Shown: positions 24,461 through 36,575, numbered from the stretch's first letter. The stretch: DNA of 64,000 nt from Diphasiastrum complanatum (GCA_029204225.1 CM055107.1:5169633-5233632), one strand, 5' to 3'. The notes: generated by a model from the letters alone, not told the origin. A program made the numbers and translations.

Positions 24461-25334
24461 TTTTTAAAAATTTATAATCTAAGGTCATATTTCTTGAGAA
24501 GAAAAAAAACTTGCTATCAATTTCCAATACAATATTATTTTATGCAATAGTGCTTCCATGTTCATCCATGATAGAATTGCATTCAATTTTTCTATCGCTA
24601 ATCAAAATATCAAATTTATTAACTTCATCAATAATGGGACTATTAGTATACCCAAATCTAGAAAGCAAAGCACATGACATTTGTAAGAAGGAGAAAAAAT
24701 CATAGATAAAATACAATTTAAGTAAATTGAGACTATATTTTATGATTTGGAATATTTTAAGACCATATTTTTATAAATTATAAATCTTTTTATATAGTTT
24801 AGAATGTATCTTAAATATTTTTCAGAGCACCAATTGTTATCCAAATTAGACATCTTAGTGGATTTTTGTAACATGTTTAAATAATATTATTAGTCTTGAT
24901 TAAGAATTATTTATTAATCCCGTTATTTGAAAATTGTGGTCCTTAAATGGATCTATTTAATCCACAAAAAAGATTGGATGCATTGCTACTTTCATTTCCA
25001 TCATCATTACAAGCTAGTTATGACAAATTGTTGATTAGCAAGCAAGAACAATTTAAAACAAAAATTTTAACAACCAAATTAGCTTCACACAAATAAAGAG
25101 AAGGTTGTTGTAAGGACGTAGGCTGAGAGCAATTTTTTTTTTAAAAGATCTCATGCAAAAGATATGTTTACACAAGCCCGTATTCAAAATCAACAAAATC
25201 TTCAACTATTCAATTATCATTGTGTAGAATAAGCTCAAAAAAGAGCATATAAAAAAAGTAATGGAGCTCTTATTGGTCTTTGCTGATCTCAAAAATGTGA
25301 GGGTGCCATGCAATCAGTCATTAACACACTCCTA
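24461..25334. other. AT-rich intergenic stretch
   Basis: No gene, RNA or element terminus was recognised. Confidence 0.5.
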
Positions 25335-25506
25335 AACTCTGCCCCTAATTTAGAGACATCCAATCAAATTGAACCTCTCCAAAATTCCTTGATTTAAGAG
25401 ATTTGATCCCAACTTATGGAAACTCTGTCCCTAATTTAGAGACATTCAATCAAATTGAACGTCTCCAAAATTCCTTGATTTAAGAGATTTGATCCCAACT
25501 TATGGA
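25335..25506. repeat. Tandem duplication, 86-bp unit
   Basis: AACTCTGCCCCTAATTTAGA at 25335 recurs at 25421 as AACTCTGTCCCTAATTTAGA. The copies differ at only about three positions, so the event is recent. Confidence 0.9.
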
Positions 25507-25689
25507 AACTTGCCAAATGGCATTATCATCTACTCATGAAATTTAGCACTAGTCTATCTAGACCTATCATTTGCAAATGGGAATAGGCTTCACACATGTG
25601 AAATCTCTCTCTCTATACAATAATATATAGCCTGATCAAGCTATTATTTGCCTATTTTCACCTCCTCAAATTAGCTATATGCTAGATTT

Positions 25690-27035
25690 ATTCATAATTT
25701 CAAAGGTTGTTCTTAACTAGATAAATGAACCCTTTGGCAGAAATTTAGTGGGAATATTTGCAATAAATTTTGAAGAAGAAACATATTGGAGTTGGACCTC
25801 TTTTGCTTGCACCTTTTTTATCACAAAATGATGATCAATTTTGATGTGCTTATTCCTAACATGAAAAATTGGATTGGTGGTAAGTTGTTGAAATCCTTGG
25901 TTGTCACAATAGATGTTAGATACTTGCTTGGCCTACAACACATGAATTACCATTAGCAATCTTTTAGCCAAAGAACTTTCTTGATAGTGGAATTTAAAAC
26001 CTTGCACTCAGATTATGTTGAAGATAGTGAGATAGTTTCTTATTGCTTGTAAAACCAAGCAACAACTCCATCACAAATGAATGTAGCAAAGGCACTTATG
26101 GACTTTGATCACTCTTTCACCTACAAAATCAAATATTGGAAATGTTTCGAAGTCGATGTTAGATATTCTATACAAAATACCAATAATTTATAGTACCCAA
26201 AATGTATCTAAGCACCCTTTTGGCACTTTTCCAATGCAATACAAGAGGAATTGCATAAATTGACTCAATCTACCTATGCTATAGCTAAGATTAGATGTAC
26301 ATGTATTAAGATAGATCAAAGAGCCTATTAGCTTTCTATAGAGTGTCCTTGAAGGATATTTCATCATCACTCTTAGAAGACTCTACATTTTGCTCCATAG
26401 GTGTGACACAATTTTTACATCCCATCATTCCAAATATTTCAAGGATAAAAGATGCATACTATCATTTCAAACTCCCTAGACAAGCCAATTTTGACATATT
26501 TGATTCCTTCTACATCATTTCCACTCAAGATGATATCACCTAAATAGACAACTAGAATGAATATCAATTTATTTCACATTCTAACATAAAGTTATGGATC
26601 AAAAGAGCTTAAGTTGGAATTGATTGAGACTAGAAAGGTATTGATCCTAGAGTACAAAGCTCTAGATGCTTATTTGAGTCCATAAAGACTCTTCTTGAGA
26701 AAATGCACTTTGTCTTTTTCTCCTTCTTTGATGAAGCCGACAAGTTTTCTCATGAATATTTCCTCTTCCAAATATCCAATTAGGAAGGCATTAGTAACCT
26801 CAAGTTGAAACAAATCCCAAAAAATACAAGTGAAAAAAACAATTTGATAGTGACAACTTGAAAACTGGATCTCATCAAAATCTATCCCTTTGACTTGTAA
26901 GTACCCCTTTGCCACAAGCCTATATTGTAATTATTGATAGTATCATCTTTATTGTACTTCAATCTATACACCTATTTTCAATCAAGAGCATTTTTCCTTT
27001 GAGGAGGTCCATTAGTTTTCAAAACTTCCTTAACA
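25690..27035 (-). mobile_element. Copia fragment (reverse transcriptase to RNase H), broken
   Basis: On the minus strand, LVAKGYLQVKGIDFDE-type sequence (26915 downward), LEVTNAFLIGYLEEEIFM and FLKKSLYGLK mark the copia reverse transcriptase. Further down, YRKLIGSLIYLNTCTSNLSY and the RNase H region reach about 25690. No LTRs are identified. The fragment is strongly decayed, with many breaks. Confidence 0.75.
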
Positions 27036-27039
27036 ATCT

Positions 27040-28575
27040 AGAATCACTACTGTCATGGCTTCTCGAGACCCCGCACTATCTCTGCATTGCCATAAGGTCC
27101 CCAAGCCTTACACATGCAACAACCTCCAACTTCACCTCCTCCCAATCCACAATCTCCTCCTCTAAATTCATAATCTCTTCCTCTGAAACCCCAATCCCCT
27201 CCACCCTCCTATTCCCCAAATCCCTCTTCTCCACAATTTCCAGATCTTCTCCCCTACAACCCTATGCCTTATCCTAATTACCAACGGTCTTTCCCTGACA
27301 TCGGCCTATGGTAGCAATTACCACTAACTACCTAGAAGATGGTATGGTTGGTGAATGAGCTTCAATACAACATCTATGGCACCTTGTCAAGACAACAAGC
27401 AGTAAGGCAGGTCAATGATGGCGCCATTTTACAACTTCAGCAGGAAAATGAAAGGTTGGTGGCTGAATCTGCTCAACAACAACAACAAATCCATAACCGC
27501 ACCACCTATAATCAACAGCAGTAGCAAATGCTCAGCCACCTATAGAACCAACTCCAACTGAAGATATCCAATATGCAAACCATCATCGACAACCTCTTAG
27601 TAGAATGGACGAGGCTTTAGCCGATGCACGAGCAGCACGTTCCGCTATGAAAGAACAATTGGAATTGGTCGATTTCAATGATTTCGCACCACTAGTTATT
27701 TCTGAGGGAGCTCAAATTTTAGTGGGGGCATATCAAAAGTTGGCCCAAAAGTTAAAGGCCACGACGGAGCAGCACTCCAAATTGCAACAATCGTACATAG
27801 CTTTCGTCGAGGCCCTTAATCAACATATCACCACCCTGGAAGACAGATTAAAGGCAGCCGCTCAATCAACACCTTTTGTCCATGTAGAGCATGCTCAGTT
27901 TCATGACTCTGGGCCTCACTTTGATGGACCAGATGGTGGCGATGAGGCAGGATTTCAACAGCTTCCAACAAATAATCAAAGCTTGTCGTTCCAAAGACCA
28001 TCTCAAAGTGCAAACAGCTCAACCACCAACCAATTTTTAGGGCACTAGTGGTACTTCCTCCCAACACCATTTCACTTCTACTGCTTCTAACCCCATCGAC
28101 ACAACTAACTTTCCCTTTCCAAGACAATTCTCTCCAGAATCCCAACGCATTGATGCATCTAAGCCTTCACCTCCTCTATCCCATGAACCTGATTCACAAA
28201 TTGAACATGCCTTAGCTGCTGAAGCACCAACAATACAGCATCGGCAGTCCCACCAATTGTCATCAATATCAACAAGCCCTTGCAGACTAAAACAGATCAT
28301 ATCAATGTTGTGCGCCTTTATTACCGAGCAGCTCTCACTTCGGCATTGCACGTCGATATAGTGGAGCTATTTAAAATCCACGGATTCCTGCAAGGCATGC
28401 TCCATTATTACAAACAACTGTCCTTCCTCAGTAAATTATGCTGGAAAATGATGGAGGGCATCAACAATAAAACTTACCAATCCCGACAGCAACAATCTCG
28501 CCTCCAAGAAGCTCAAAAAATCCAAGACGAAAAAGCTTCGATTGGTGTGGGACCACCAATCCAATAAGGAGGGGG
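27040..28575 (+). mobile_element. 3' coding region of an LTR element with coiled coil (broken)
   Basis: Immediately upstream of a polypurine tract and LTR lie frames rich in Gln/Glu heptads: 27339-27524 (LQQENERLVAESAQQQQQ) and 27605-28048 (AYQKLAQKLKATTEQHSKLQ). A third, 28280-28567, is more globular. The position just before the 3' LTR and the coiled-coil character mirror the extra region of the gypsy element at 16-18.4 kb, so it is likely from a related gypsy lineage. No integrase or polymerase part is attached in this window. Confidence 0.5.
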
Positions 28576-28577
28576 AT
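28566..28577 (+). promoter_or_regulatory. Polypurine tract
   Basis: AAGGAGGGGGATA lies directly before the TGTTAGCAAC LTR start. Confidence 0.7.
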
Positions 28578-28578
28578 A

Positions 28579-29405
28579 ATGTTAGCAACTATGCAAACAC
28601 AGAGAAAATATAAATAAAAAAAGAAATAAAACTCCGTGGCATGTGTTTAGTAAGCCCACGTATGAGTATTTGCCAATAAACTTCTACTATGGCATGTGTT
28701 TTGTAAGTCCATGGGTAGAAGTTTAAAATAATAAAATAACTTAAACTTAGGATTAGAACTTAGACTTGATAAACTTAAGCTTAGAAATATTTGTCTTAAG
28801 TTATCTTAAGTTTCAAAGTTAAAAACTTTTAAAGTTCTAAGTCCTAAGTTAGGAGTTCTAGAATGGCTAGTTTTTAAAGTAATCCCATAACTTAGTGAAT
28901 ACTTATGGAAGACCCTCCTTGCTATAAAAGGAGAGGTATTTTCCATGTACACAACACTTTTGAGATTAAGCTATCTTGCTCTCTATTTTTGAGGCTATCA
29001 TTCTATTTCATTTGTGTTCCCTTTGGGAACGTGCATAGCTTGAGGGAAGGTGCTCGGGCCTCCTTTGCCTCCTTCTCATTGGTGTGTATTGTGGCATGTG
29101 TTTATTTGTTGATTATTTAGTTAGCCGCAATCTATTATATATCTCCCTTTTGGGTGTTAAATTAGAATCTAGCTTAGTGACCTTGCTAGTTGGGTAAGCC
29201 TTAGCAAGGATTTTATTGCTTGTTATCTTAGTTAGTTTATTTTAATTCTGGGCACTAGTTGGGAAAGCCTTAGTGCTTCCATTCTTGTTTGTTTATTTCC
29301 CTTTGAAAGCTTTGGTAGGTTCTTAAAAAGGTGGACGATCCTCTCTACACTATACTACACCCATGAGTAGATCTAGCCATCGCATAAACAAGATTACTTC
29401 CAACA
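28579..29405 (+). repeat. 3' LTR following the coiled-coil region (end uncertain)
   Basis: It starts TGTTAGCAACTATGC after the purine tract and has a TATA-like GCTATAAAAGGAG near 28920. Repeats of GGCATGTGTTT (28636, 28691) and of TTGGG(T/A)AAGCCTTAG (29191, 29260) lie inside. The end is placed at CTTCCAACA but lacks a partner for proof. Confidence 0.55.
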
Positions 29406-29975
29406 TCATAGGTCATCACAAATAACAATAATTCTCTTCTAGTCGAAGTAAAAAGAAATCTCTCATAAGGGACTGGATACATAAATGATGGTGACCTTTA
29501 GTTGGAGGGTTATACATTATTGGTGACAAGGACGATCACAAATCTACCATAGCTTATTCTTTTAGCTTGGATTACGGTGCTAATTATTTGGAAAGCAAGA
29601 AACATCCCACTATATCTTTATCATCCCTTGAGGTTTGAGTATAGGGCAACCACAAGGACTACTTGTGAAGCTATCTAGGCGTCTTCTTGATCACACACAG
29701 GGCATTGTGATAGCCAAAGTTATATTCCACTAGACAAGAATCTCATATATTATGCAAGGACGAAACAAATTGAGTTAAATCAACACCTTATGTGGTGAGA
29801 TACAACTTGAGTAATGCAATGCCAATCGCTAACATCTTTAGTACTACAATTTACCTAAAGATTTCATGACACATCTAGATTAGACCAATATACAAGTAAA
29901 TAAAAACCGTTTTCCATTTTCTACAGATCCTTGATGGGAAATGGAAAAGTATCTACCAAGATTTTGTGTTTTTTT
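29406..29975. other. Intergenic stretch, nothing recognised
   Basis: No motif is identified between the LTR and the weak integrase remnant. Confidence 0.4.
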
Positions 29976-29979
29976 TGTT

Positions 29980-30330
29980 AAGAAGAAATTGATGTCATGG
30001 CTATGATTGGACGGTGGTGGATAAACTTACTATGTTGGCAAGATTATTCCACTCAAAGTTGATTTGAAGGCTTATTGATGACCACTATTCAAAGTTCACA
30101 ACTATCATTGTATGGTGGTAGATGTACTTAAGTACCAAATGGCAACATTATTCCGACCAAAGCTAATGTGAAGGCCTTTGAACTTGCTCAAAAAGTTACA
30201 CCAACATTATTTATTGTTTATAGTTTGCCAAATGAGATTGTCAATGAGGATGATTCAATGTTCACAAGACACATTTGTGAGAAGATTTTAAAAAATAAAA
30301 AACAAAGTTGAGTGCCAATTCTTGCAAATC
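29980..30330 (+). mobile_element. Very decayed gypsy integrase remnant
   Basis: A short translation resembling the gypsy integrase phrase VVVDKLTKYA...F.P.K (TVVDKLTMLARLF) appears near 30010. A second echo lies near 30100-30170, followed by a trace of the HGLP.EIVSDRD..F region near 30220-30260. It is ancient and heavily broken. Confidence 0.4.
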
Positions 30331-31061
30331 ATCCAGATGGTTGTACTAAGAGAGACTATCAATCTACACAAAATATGTCGATTGCATAAGTGTCCAAAAG
30401 ACGTTCTGATTGAAAAAAGTATAAACCCTTTTTTCAACCTTAAACACAAACAATATTGTTAAGCATTCCTTGCAAGAATGAGTCTCTTCATGTTGATGGG
30501 TGGATATCAACCTAGATCGCCATAAAGCTAGCTATGTTAGCATAAATAAAGGTAAATTCTCTATTGTCAAGATTAAAACTTACTCAAGAGGATCCTAATA
30601 AACAAATTTATAAAGTGGAAGGGCAGACCAAAAGAAGACAAAACCTAGAAAAGTATTCGTTCTTTTAAGAAACAAGTCCTTACATTGGGTAAGCTAATGG
30701 CTATGGCATATGCGAGTGAGAGAGTATTTATCTACAAAATGTACTCCCAAAGAAGATTGTGTGCATGAACAGTCGCTTCCTTAGTTCCAAGGTGTACCAA
30801 ACAACCTTGTTTAGTGTACGGAACATGTGAAGAAGTCCTACTTTCTTAGTGCGTACAAAAGACTTCAATTTTTGAATGGTAAAAAAATTAAAATTAACAT
30901 ACATTTGTGTATTGCATTATGAATGGACATTTCTAATTTTTTTTGGACACATGCAATTGATGTGTTACAATATAAAACTACAAATGACCACTGCCATTCT
31001 AATTTTTGGGGCATGGGCAGTTCATATATTTAAATACAGCTAAATAATTGCGATTGGTAGT
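30331..31061. other. Intergenic stretch, nothing recognised
   Basis: Possibly the decayed continuation of the integrase remnant; no motif supports this. Confidence 0.35.
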
Positions 31062-31781
31062 TTGAGCCTTGATCTTGGTATTCATTTTGGCATGAAATGC
31101 ATTTTTCTTTGGTTTTTCTGTAGGAGCTGAGAAGTTGAAAATTTTAGGTATTGCATTAGCTAAGTCAATCCATGAGTGTCACTAGTGTGGATGCCAAGTG
31201 CATTTTATTCGAATGCACTTGCCGACCAACTATTTGAATTGTCTCAATGTATAAATATTTTGATTTGTCAAGCACTCCAACAATTCAAATGATTCAAATT
31301 GAAAGAGTCATGCATGATGGCGATAGCGTATATGAACTATACAAAGTGTGTTTAGTTCTCTTACATGATGGAGATAGCATGTTTGAACTATACAAACTGT
31401 GTTTGGGTTTTCTTACAAGTAGTCCACTACAAGCTTTCAGGGTCAGTTCAACACATTGAAATAAATGTAGGACCGTTCATCCTTTGTACCCTGCACATTA
31501 GAACTTTCTTGCAGGTTTACTGCCTGGTTAGCTATTGTCTAGGAATCGTCTAACTATACTCAGACTCAACACAAAGATAGATATAGGGTATATGAGCCTT
31601 AATCTTGGTATTCATTTTGGCATGAAATGCATTTTTCTCTAGTTTTTCTATAGGAGCTTAAAAGTTGAAAATTTTAGGTATTGCATTAGCTAAGTCAATC
31701 CATGAGTGTCACTAGTGTGGATGCCAAGTGCATTTTATTGGAATGCACTTGCCGACCAACTATTTGAATTGCCTGAATGTA
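31062..31781. repeat. Two direct repeats of about 188 bp, 530 bp apart
   Basis: GAGCCTTGATCTTGGTATTC at 31064 recurs at 31594 and the match continues to GCCGACCAACTATTTGAATT. Identity is about 93-95 % by eye. The repeats could be termini of a small element or a segmental duplication. No primer site was seen between them. Confidence 0.8.
31313..31414 (+). repeat. 51-bp tandem duplication encoding 17 residues twice
   Basis: CATGATGGCGATAGCGTATA at 31313 recurs at 31364 as CATGATGGAGATAGCATGTT. In the frame 31247-31459 it encodes HDGDSVYELYKVCLVLL then HDGDSMFELYKLCLGFL. The in-frame period is notable, but the 70-codon frame is otherwise unrecognised. Confidence 0.7.
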
Positions 31782-31974
31782 GTGTCTTATGAAGGACATG
31801 TAGGACATTGTCTAAGCCTCTAAGCTATTGTCTAAGAACCGTCTAACTATCGAGGCATTGCTATTGTCCAAACATTTCAATCAATTTTGAGTCTATTCCA
31901 ACTTCATGTGGTAAAATTATGGCCATTTCCATGGAAAAGGTCAAAAATCAACAATTAGGGTATTTCAAAACTCA

Positions 31975-32062
31975 ACGATGATCATCAGCTTTCCTCCTAC
32001 ACCATCGCTTCTTGCCTGTTAACGACGGACACTCTTTACTAGTCTATATATATATATATTTA
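31975..32062 (+). repeat. Solo terminus of the 18-bp-minisatellite element
   Basis: TTGCCTGTTAACGACGGACA followed by CTCTTTACTAGT and a TATATATA run matches the termini at 34.82 and 37.75 kb in the same order. No minisatellite array precedes it, so it is a decayed end or a separate deletion derivative. Confidence 0.55.
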
Positions 32063-33065
32063 AACATTGTTCCACTTTTGCACATGGGTATGGGTGCACC
32101 GTGCACGAGCTCACAAAATGACTGCTAATATGCATACAAGGTTAAGATGCATACAATGATCGCTCCTTTGTAATTATTTTGAAATCAGTTTGTGTCCTTG
32201 TGATAATTAGTCTTGAATTAATGTTTGTTGTGCATCTGACAGCGAGAACACAAGTCGCATATCAAGTGGCTGGTCAAGGAGGTCGGCACCTACATGGATC
32301 ATGAGATTGATCCGGAAGAGAGAACTATTATAAAAATTTCTCCGTAATTCATAAACGTATTTTGGATGAGGACGTTGATTTTTGTCTTGAAATAAAAAAG
32401 CGATCACAAACGCGTCATGTATGATAGCTGAAGTTGAATTTTGTTTATGGTAATGTTTTCATCTCTTTATTGCAAATGGACCAAATTGTAGCTAATTTTT
32501 GTTCACAAAGCTCAAATTTATGTGATCTCTTTTACATCTATTGGCGCTTTTGGTCTTAATAAGCCTTCGCAACAATCAAATTAGGGCATCTATACATTGC
32601 TGTTAGTCGTTGATAGTATCCCCATATTGTCCCAAAATAGACTTGAAAATCACTTCAGAACTCTAACTCATCAGCTATTTTGTGTTCTAATCTTATGACA
32701 CACGATGCTTCACAACATTGCTTGGTTTGCTTTATTTCTGCCCCCGACCCAGCGAGGGCTGTAGTCTTCTGTGGTGTTGATAATCACAGGCCAACTATGG
32801 CTTTGAGACCAAGTAAAACAAATAGTAAACATGGCAGAATAGCTTTGAAGTAATTAGAATGTGCATCGCTTCTGAAATTGCGAATAATTATGCACATCCA
32901 CTGTGGCTATTAAAGCTTTTTGGTTTTAATTCATGTTCAAGGAGGAGCTGACTGGATTTAAAACATTCCAGCCACTTATTCAAAAAACTGAGCGTAAGTG
33001 CTCTCCACGTAGTCTACTTTGTTTTGAAAAGGGTTATTGATCTGCTACCAATATTAAAAAGGGTT
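32063..33065. other. Intergenic stretch
   Basis: An acceptor-like TGACAG near 32241 is followed by about 33 open codons (HIKWLVKEVGTYMDHEIDPE) ending at a stop near 32346. This could be an exon remnant, but there is no family match. Nothing else was recognised. Confidence 0.3.
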
Positions 33066-33084
33066 TGATATGCTAGCAACAATT

Positions 33085-33450
33085 TTGAGCAGAAGATCAA
33101 AAGAAACAAGTATCGAATTTTTCCGACACAAAGATCGAAATGAAGAATCAGAATTTTTCGATACCAAATCGACTCGAAAAATCCGTAATTTTTTAATACC
33201 AATAGTCAGAATTTTCGATAACGGCTCGACTCAAAAAATTTGTAATTTTTCAATATCCCAAATCAGATATTTCGATACCAACAGTTAGAATTTTCGATAC
33301 CCGAAAATCAAAGTTTTTCGATATCCCCAAAATCATTAACTCGAAAAATTTGTAGTTTTTCGATACCCCAAATCAGATTTTTCGATACCAACAGTCCAGA
33401 TCGACTCAAAAATTCGTACATCGGCCACCCGTCAACGAGGAGATACTAAA
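33085..33450 (+). repeat. TTTTTCGATACC-type minisatellite with a possible terminus
   Basis: Units such as TTTTTCGATACC(C)AAATCAGA repeat irregularly to about 33400. The tract ends in ATCGGCCACCCGTCAACGAG, which resembles the GGCC...CCCGTCAACGACGAG terminus of the larger copies. It may be an older member of the same element family. Confidence 0.5.
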
Positions 33451-33659
33451 TTTCCAGCTGATTCGATGAGGTAGATGGTCTGCCTCTACATTTTGCTCAC
33501 GCAAACATTAAGTTCTTATTGCTCGCCGTTAGGCATTTCCAGAGACAACACAAACATCGCTTTGCACAAGTCGAACATGCTCTTGAGTCCGTAGATCTCA
33601 AGAAAATGTGTTATTAGTTTCAATAGGGAATCAGAACGTCAATCCGTATTTATTCTTAG

Positions 33660-34823
33660 AGCTGAAATTTTTCGAGACTCGAATTTTTCGAGTCTCGACT
33701 TATTCGAGACTCGATTTTTTGGAAACACTCGATTTTTTTTTTGTAACGACTCGATTTTTTTTCAATGGATCGAATTTTTTCCAAAGGATCATATTTTTCC
33801 AATGACTCGAATTTTTCAAACGGCTCAAATTTTTGGAACCACTCGAATTTTTGGAACAACTCGAATTTTTTAAAAGAATCGAATTTCTGGGACTCAAATT
33901 TTTCCAATGACTCAAATTTTTTGGAAGACTCGATTTTTTCGGATGACACGAATTTTTCTAGACTCGAATTTTTGGAACAACTCAAATTTTTCCAATGACT
34001 CAATTTTTTGTAACGACTCGAATTCTTCGAGACTCGAATTTTTGGAATGACTTGAATTTTTGCAATCGATTGAATTTTTCCAAAGGATCGTATTTTTCCA
34101 ATCACTCAAATTTTTCCAATGACTCAAATTTTGCCAATGACTCAAGTTTTTCGGAGGACTCGAATTTTTCGAGACTCGATTTTGTTTTGAAAAGATTCGA
34201 TTATTTTGGAAAGACTCGTTTTTTTCGTTGACTCGAATTTTTCCAATGACTCGAATCGAACGACTCCATTTTTTGAAACGACTCCAATTTTTTTTTAATC
34301 GACTGAAATTTTTCGAAATGATCGAATTTTTCCAATGACTCAAACTTTTCCATTGTTCGAATTTTTTCAGAGGAAATTTTTCAAATTACTCGAATTTTCC
34401 TAAGATTCGAATTTTTTTAACTACTCAAATTTTTCCAAATGATCGAATTTTTGGAAAGTCTCGAATTTTTCCGACAACTCGAATTTTTTCGAAGACTCAA
34501 ATATTTTCGAAGGATTGAACTGTCAACTCAAATTTTTCCGAAAGATCGAATGACCCTTTGTACTCGTCAAATTTTTCAAAAGACTTGAATTTTTCTGAAG
34601 ACTAGAATTTTTTCAAAGACACGATTTTTTCAAAAGACTCGAATTTTTTTTCAAAGACTCAAACTTTTCCATGGACTTGAATTTTTTTAAAGACTCAAAC
34701 TTTTTTGAAAGATGAAATTTTTTTATGGACTCGAATTTTTTCAAAGACTCGATATGACGTCATCTAAATCATTGGCCGCCACCTAAATCAGCCTCCATTG
34801 ACGGGCAATGATGGGCACTCTTT
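33660..34823 (+). mobile_element. 18-bp-minisatellite element, left copy
   Basis: About 60 degenerate units with consensus near TCGAATTTTTCCAATGAC, period 18 bp, run to about 34755. They are followed by TTGGCCGCCACCTAAATCAG, CATTGACGGGCAATG and GGGCACTCTTTAGTAG, then TA-rich DNA. CATTG/CAATG can form a short hairpin about 15 bp before the end. The same terminus occurs inverted at 37755. Because 18 is a multiple of three, six-residue repeats (SNFSND-like) appear in several frames; these are not genes. A non-autonomous Helitron-like or other terminal-motif element is inferred. Confidence 0.65.
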
Positions 34824-34850
34824 AGTAGTAAGTATATATATATAAGTGAA

Positions 34851-34936
34851 ATGAGAGAGAATGGAACGGCAAAGGAAAAGGATCGACAATTGGAACGATC
34901 CAGACACATGGATTCGCGAAAAAGAGAGAGAGAGAG

Positions 34937-34967
<31 letters not shown>

Positions 34968-36131
34968 GAAAGAGAAGGGAGATTCATCATCCAGGCCGCT
35001 TCTCCCCGATACTCTGAGGTAGAGCATCAGATTCCCCTTCAAAGATCAGCTTCCACTTCCAGCAACAGCAGTTCCGATCATAGTCAAGGCTTCCAGTATC
35101 TGGAAATGCAAGCACAAGAGCATGGAAAGGATTGGGATCGAGAGCCAGGAGAGTTATCCAGTGGAAGCGGGTCAGAAGATGGGGTAATTCCGCCAGGAAG
35201 ACAGGAAAGTCAGAGTCCCATGTCGAAGAAACGGAAATATTCGCCAATTGTGTGGGATATGAATGAAAAGCAAACAGGTTTGAAATCATATGCTGGCTCA
35301 GGATCTTCTAGGCTTTTGCTAGCACAACATACACCTCCTGTATCAGCTGCAGTGAGTGTTTTAGTCTCCCCTCCTCCTCCACCTCCTTTTCCGCCTTCTA
35401 TGCGCCAAACTGTTCGCATTGGAGCTAACACTGGACAGTTATCCTTGTCTAACAGGTCAATTACGCCCTCTTCTTCTTCTCTTGTCTCTCCGCTGGCGAA
35501 TTTTGAAAGGAGCAGAGAAAGAATCAGCAATGATGCACAGGCGCAGGATCTTGCACCATCTCTCGGCTCTGAGAATTTGCCTGAGCCTGGACAGCTTGTG
35601 CCAGAGAGTCTCAGAATTGATGAAGAAGTACCTCCTGTGTTATTGACAATAGCAGCTTCGCGATGGGCAGACGAATTACCCTCAGCAACTTCTGCAAGGT
35701 CTCCTTCAGAAAAAGTAAAGGTGCGAAAGTTTGCAAGTCTAAATAGTGAAGATGGAGGATTTTCTTCAGAGCTGGATGGATCACGCAGTGGAAATAGCAC
35801 CTCACCCGAGCCTGGAGAATATAGAAGGGAGAAGACAGAGGTTAATAGACGGAAAAACAAAGGGTTTAGCAATGATAATGGAGATTCAAAAGAATTTTGT
35901 ACTGATGCTGGATTGGAGGAGCACTATGAGGAGCAACTTAATGACAGAAAATTGATGGAGCTTGATGAGGAAGTGGACACTGAACATGATATGGAAGAAC
36001 GGGAGCTTGAGCTCGAGTCAATTTCCTGCATGATAATTGGGTCTTGCATCGGTTGGTTTCTATCCTCCCTCATGTTGGTAATAGCACATTTTACCAAGGA
36101 CAAGCATTTGATCAAGATGTATGAGACTTAG
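34851..36131 (+). CDS. CDKG: N-terminal exon of a CDKG-type cyclin-dependent kinase
   Basis: The 426-codon frame reads like the long disordered N-terminus of plant CDKG (CDK11/PITSLRE-like) kinases, which act in nuclear pre-mRNA splicing and meiosis. It has an Arg/Glu dipeptide tract (residues 23-42), DREPGELSSGSGSED (96-110), SPMSKKRKYSPIVWD (122-136), a polyproline run (174-182), IAASRWADE (267-275), SPEPGEYRREK (318-328) and an acidic region (357-390). The SPSKKRKFSPIIWD and SRWA motifs are family hallmarks. The hydrophobic tail after residue 391 is probably intron read-through; a plausible donor (TTG then GTAATA) lies near 36075. ATG 34851 is the first in frame, but an element terminus lies only 27 bp upstream, so a 5' loss is possible. 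The kinase domain is not in this exon. Confidence 0.72.
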
Positions 36132-36575
36132 GATGACTAGTTGATATAGAGTAGTTATATTTGGTGCAGATGTTCATTACTTTGTTAAAGTGTTTGATTT
36201 ATTTAGGCTTTTGGTCACTAACATAGCAGCGGTTTCAATCATACTTATCAAGTAAGGCCTTGGTTGAAGCTTAGTCGTATATACATAGAAACTATGCCTA
36301 GTAGATGAGGTCATTGAGGACACGTTTACTTAACATTCTGTATGTGTTGTTCATAATTCTGTTATGATGTTTGCTTTTCTTTAGGTTAATGATTGAATGA
36401 TATTCTAAGAATCAAACAAAAGAAACAAATTTTTATGGTTGAAATGTTGTAACAACATACACGTATATGTTTGCAAGATTGGGTAGCTGGAATCATGTTC
36501 GGAGAATCAAGTTTGGCTAGTTTCTAGTGGTCAAGATTTTTTTTAATAGAAAGCAAAACCTTGATTTTTGTACAG

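Noticed and set aside
33656-34343. Long frames of SNFSND- or KNSSHW-like hexapeptides on both strands
   Set aside because: They are produced by an 18-bp tandem repeat whose period is divisible by three. Frames are open in several phases on both strands and start and stop within the array.
35210-35872. 220-codon minus-strand frame over the CDKG exon
   Set aside because: It is antisense to a recognisable CDKG N-terminus and arises from the exon's codon composition. Its own sequence shows no family features.
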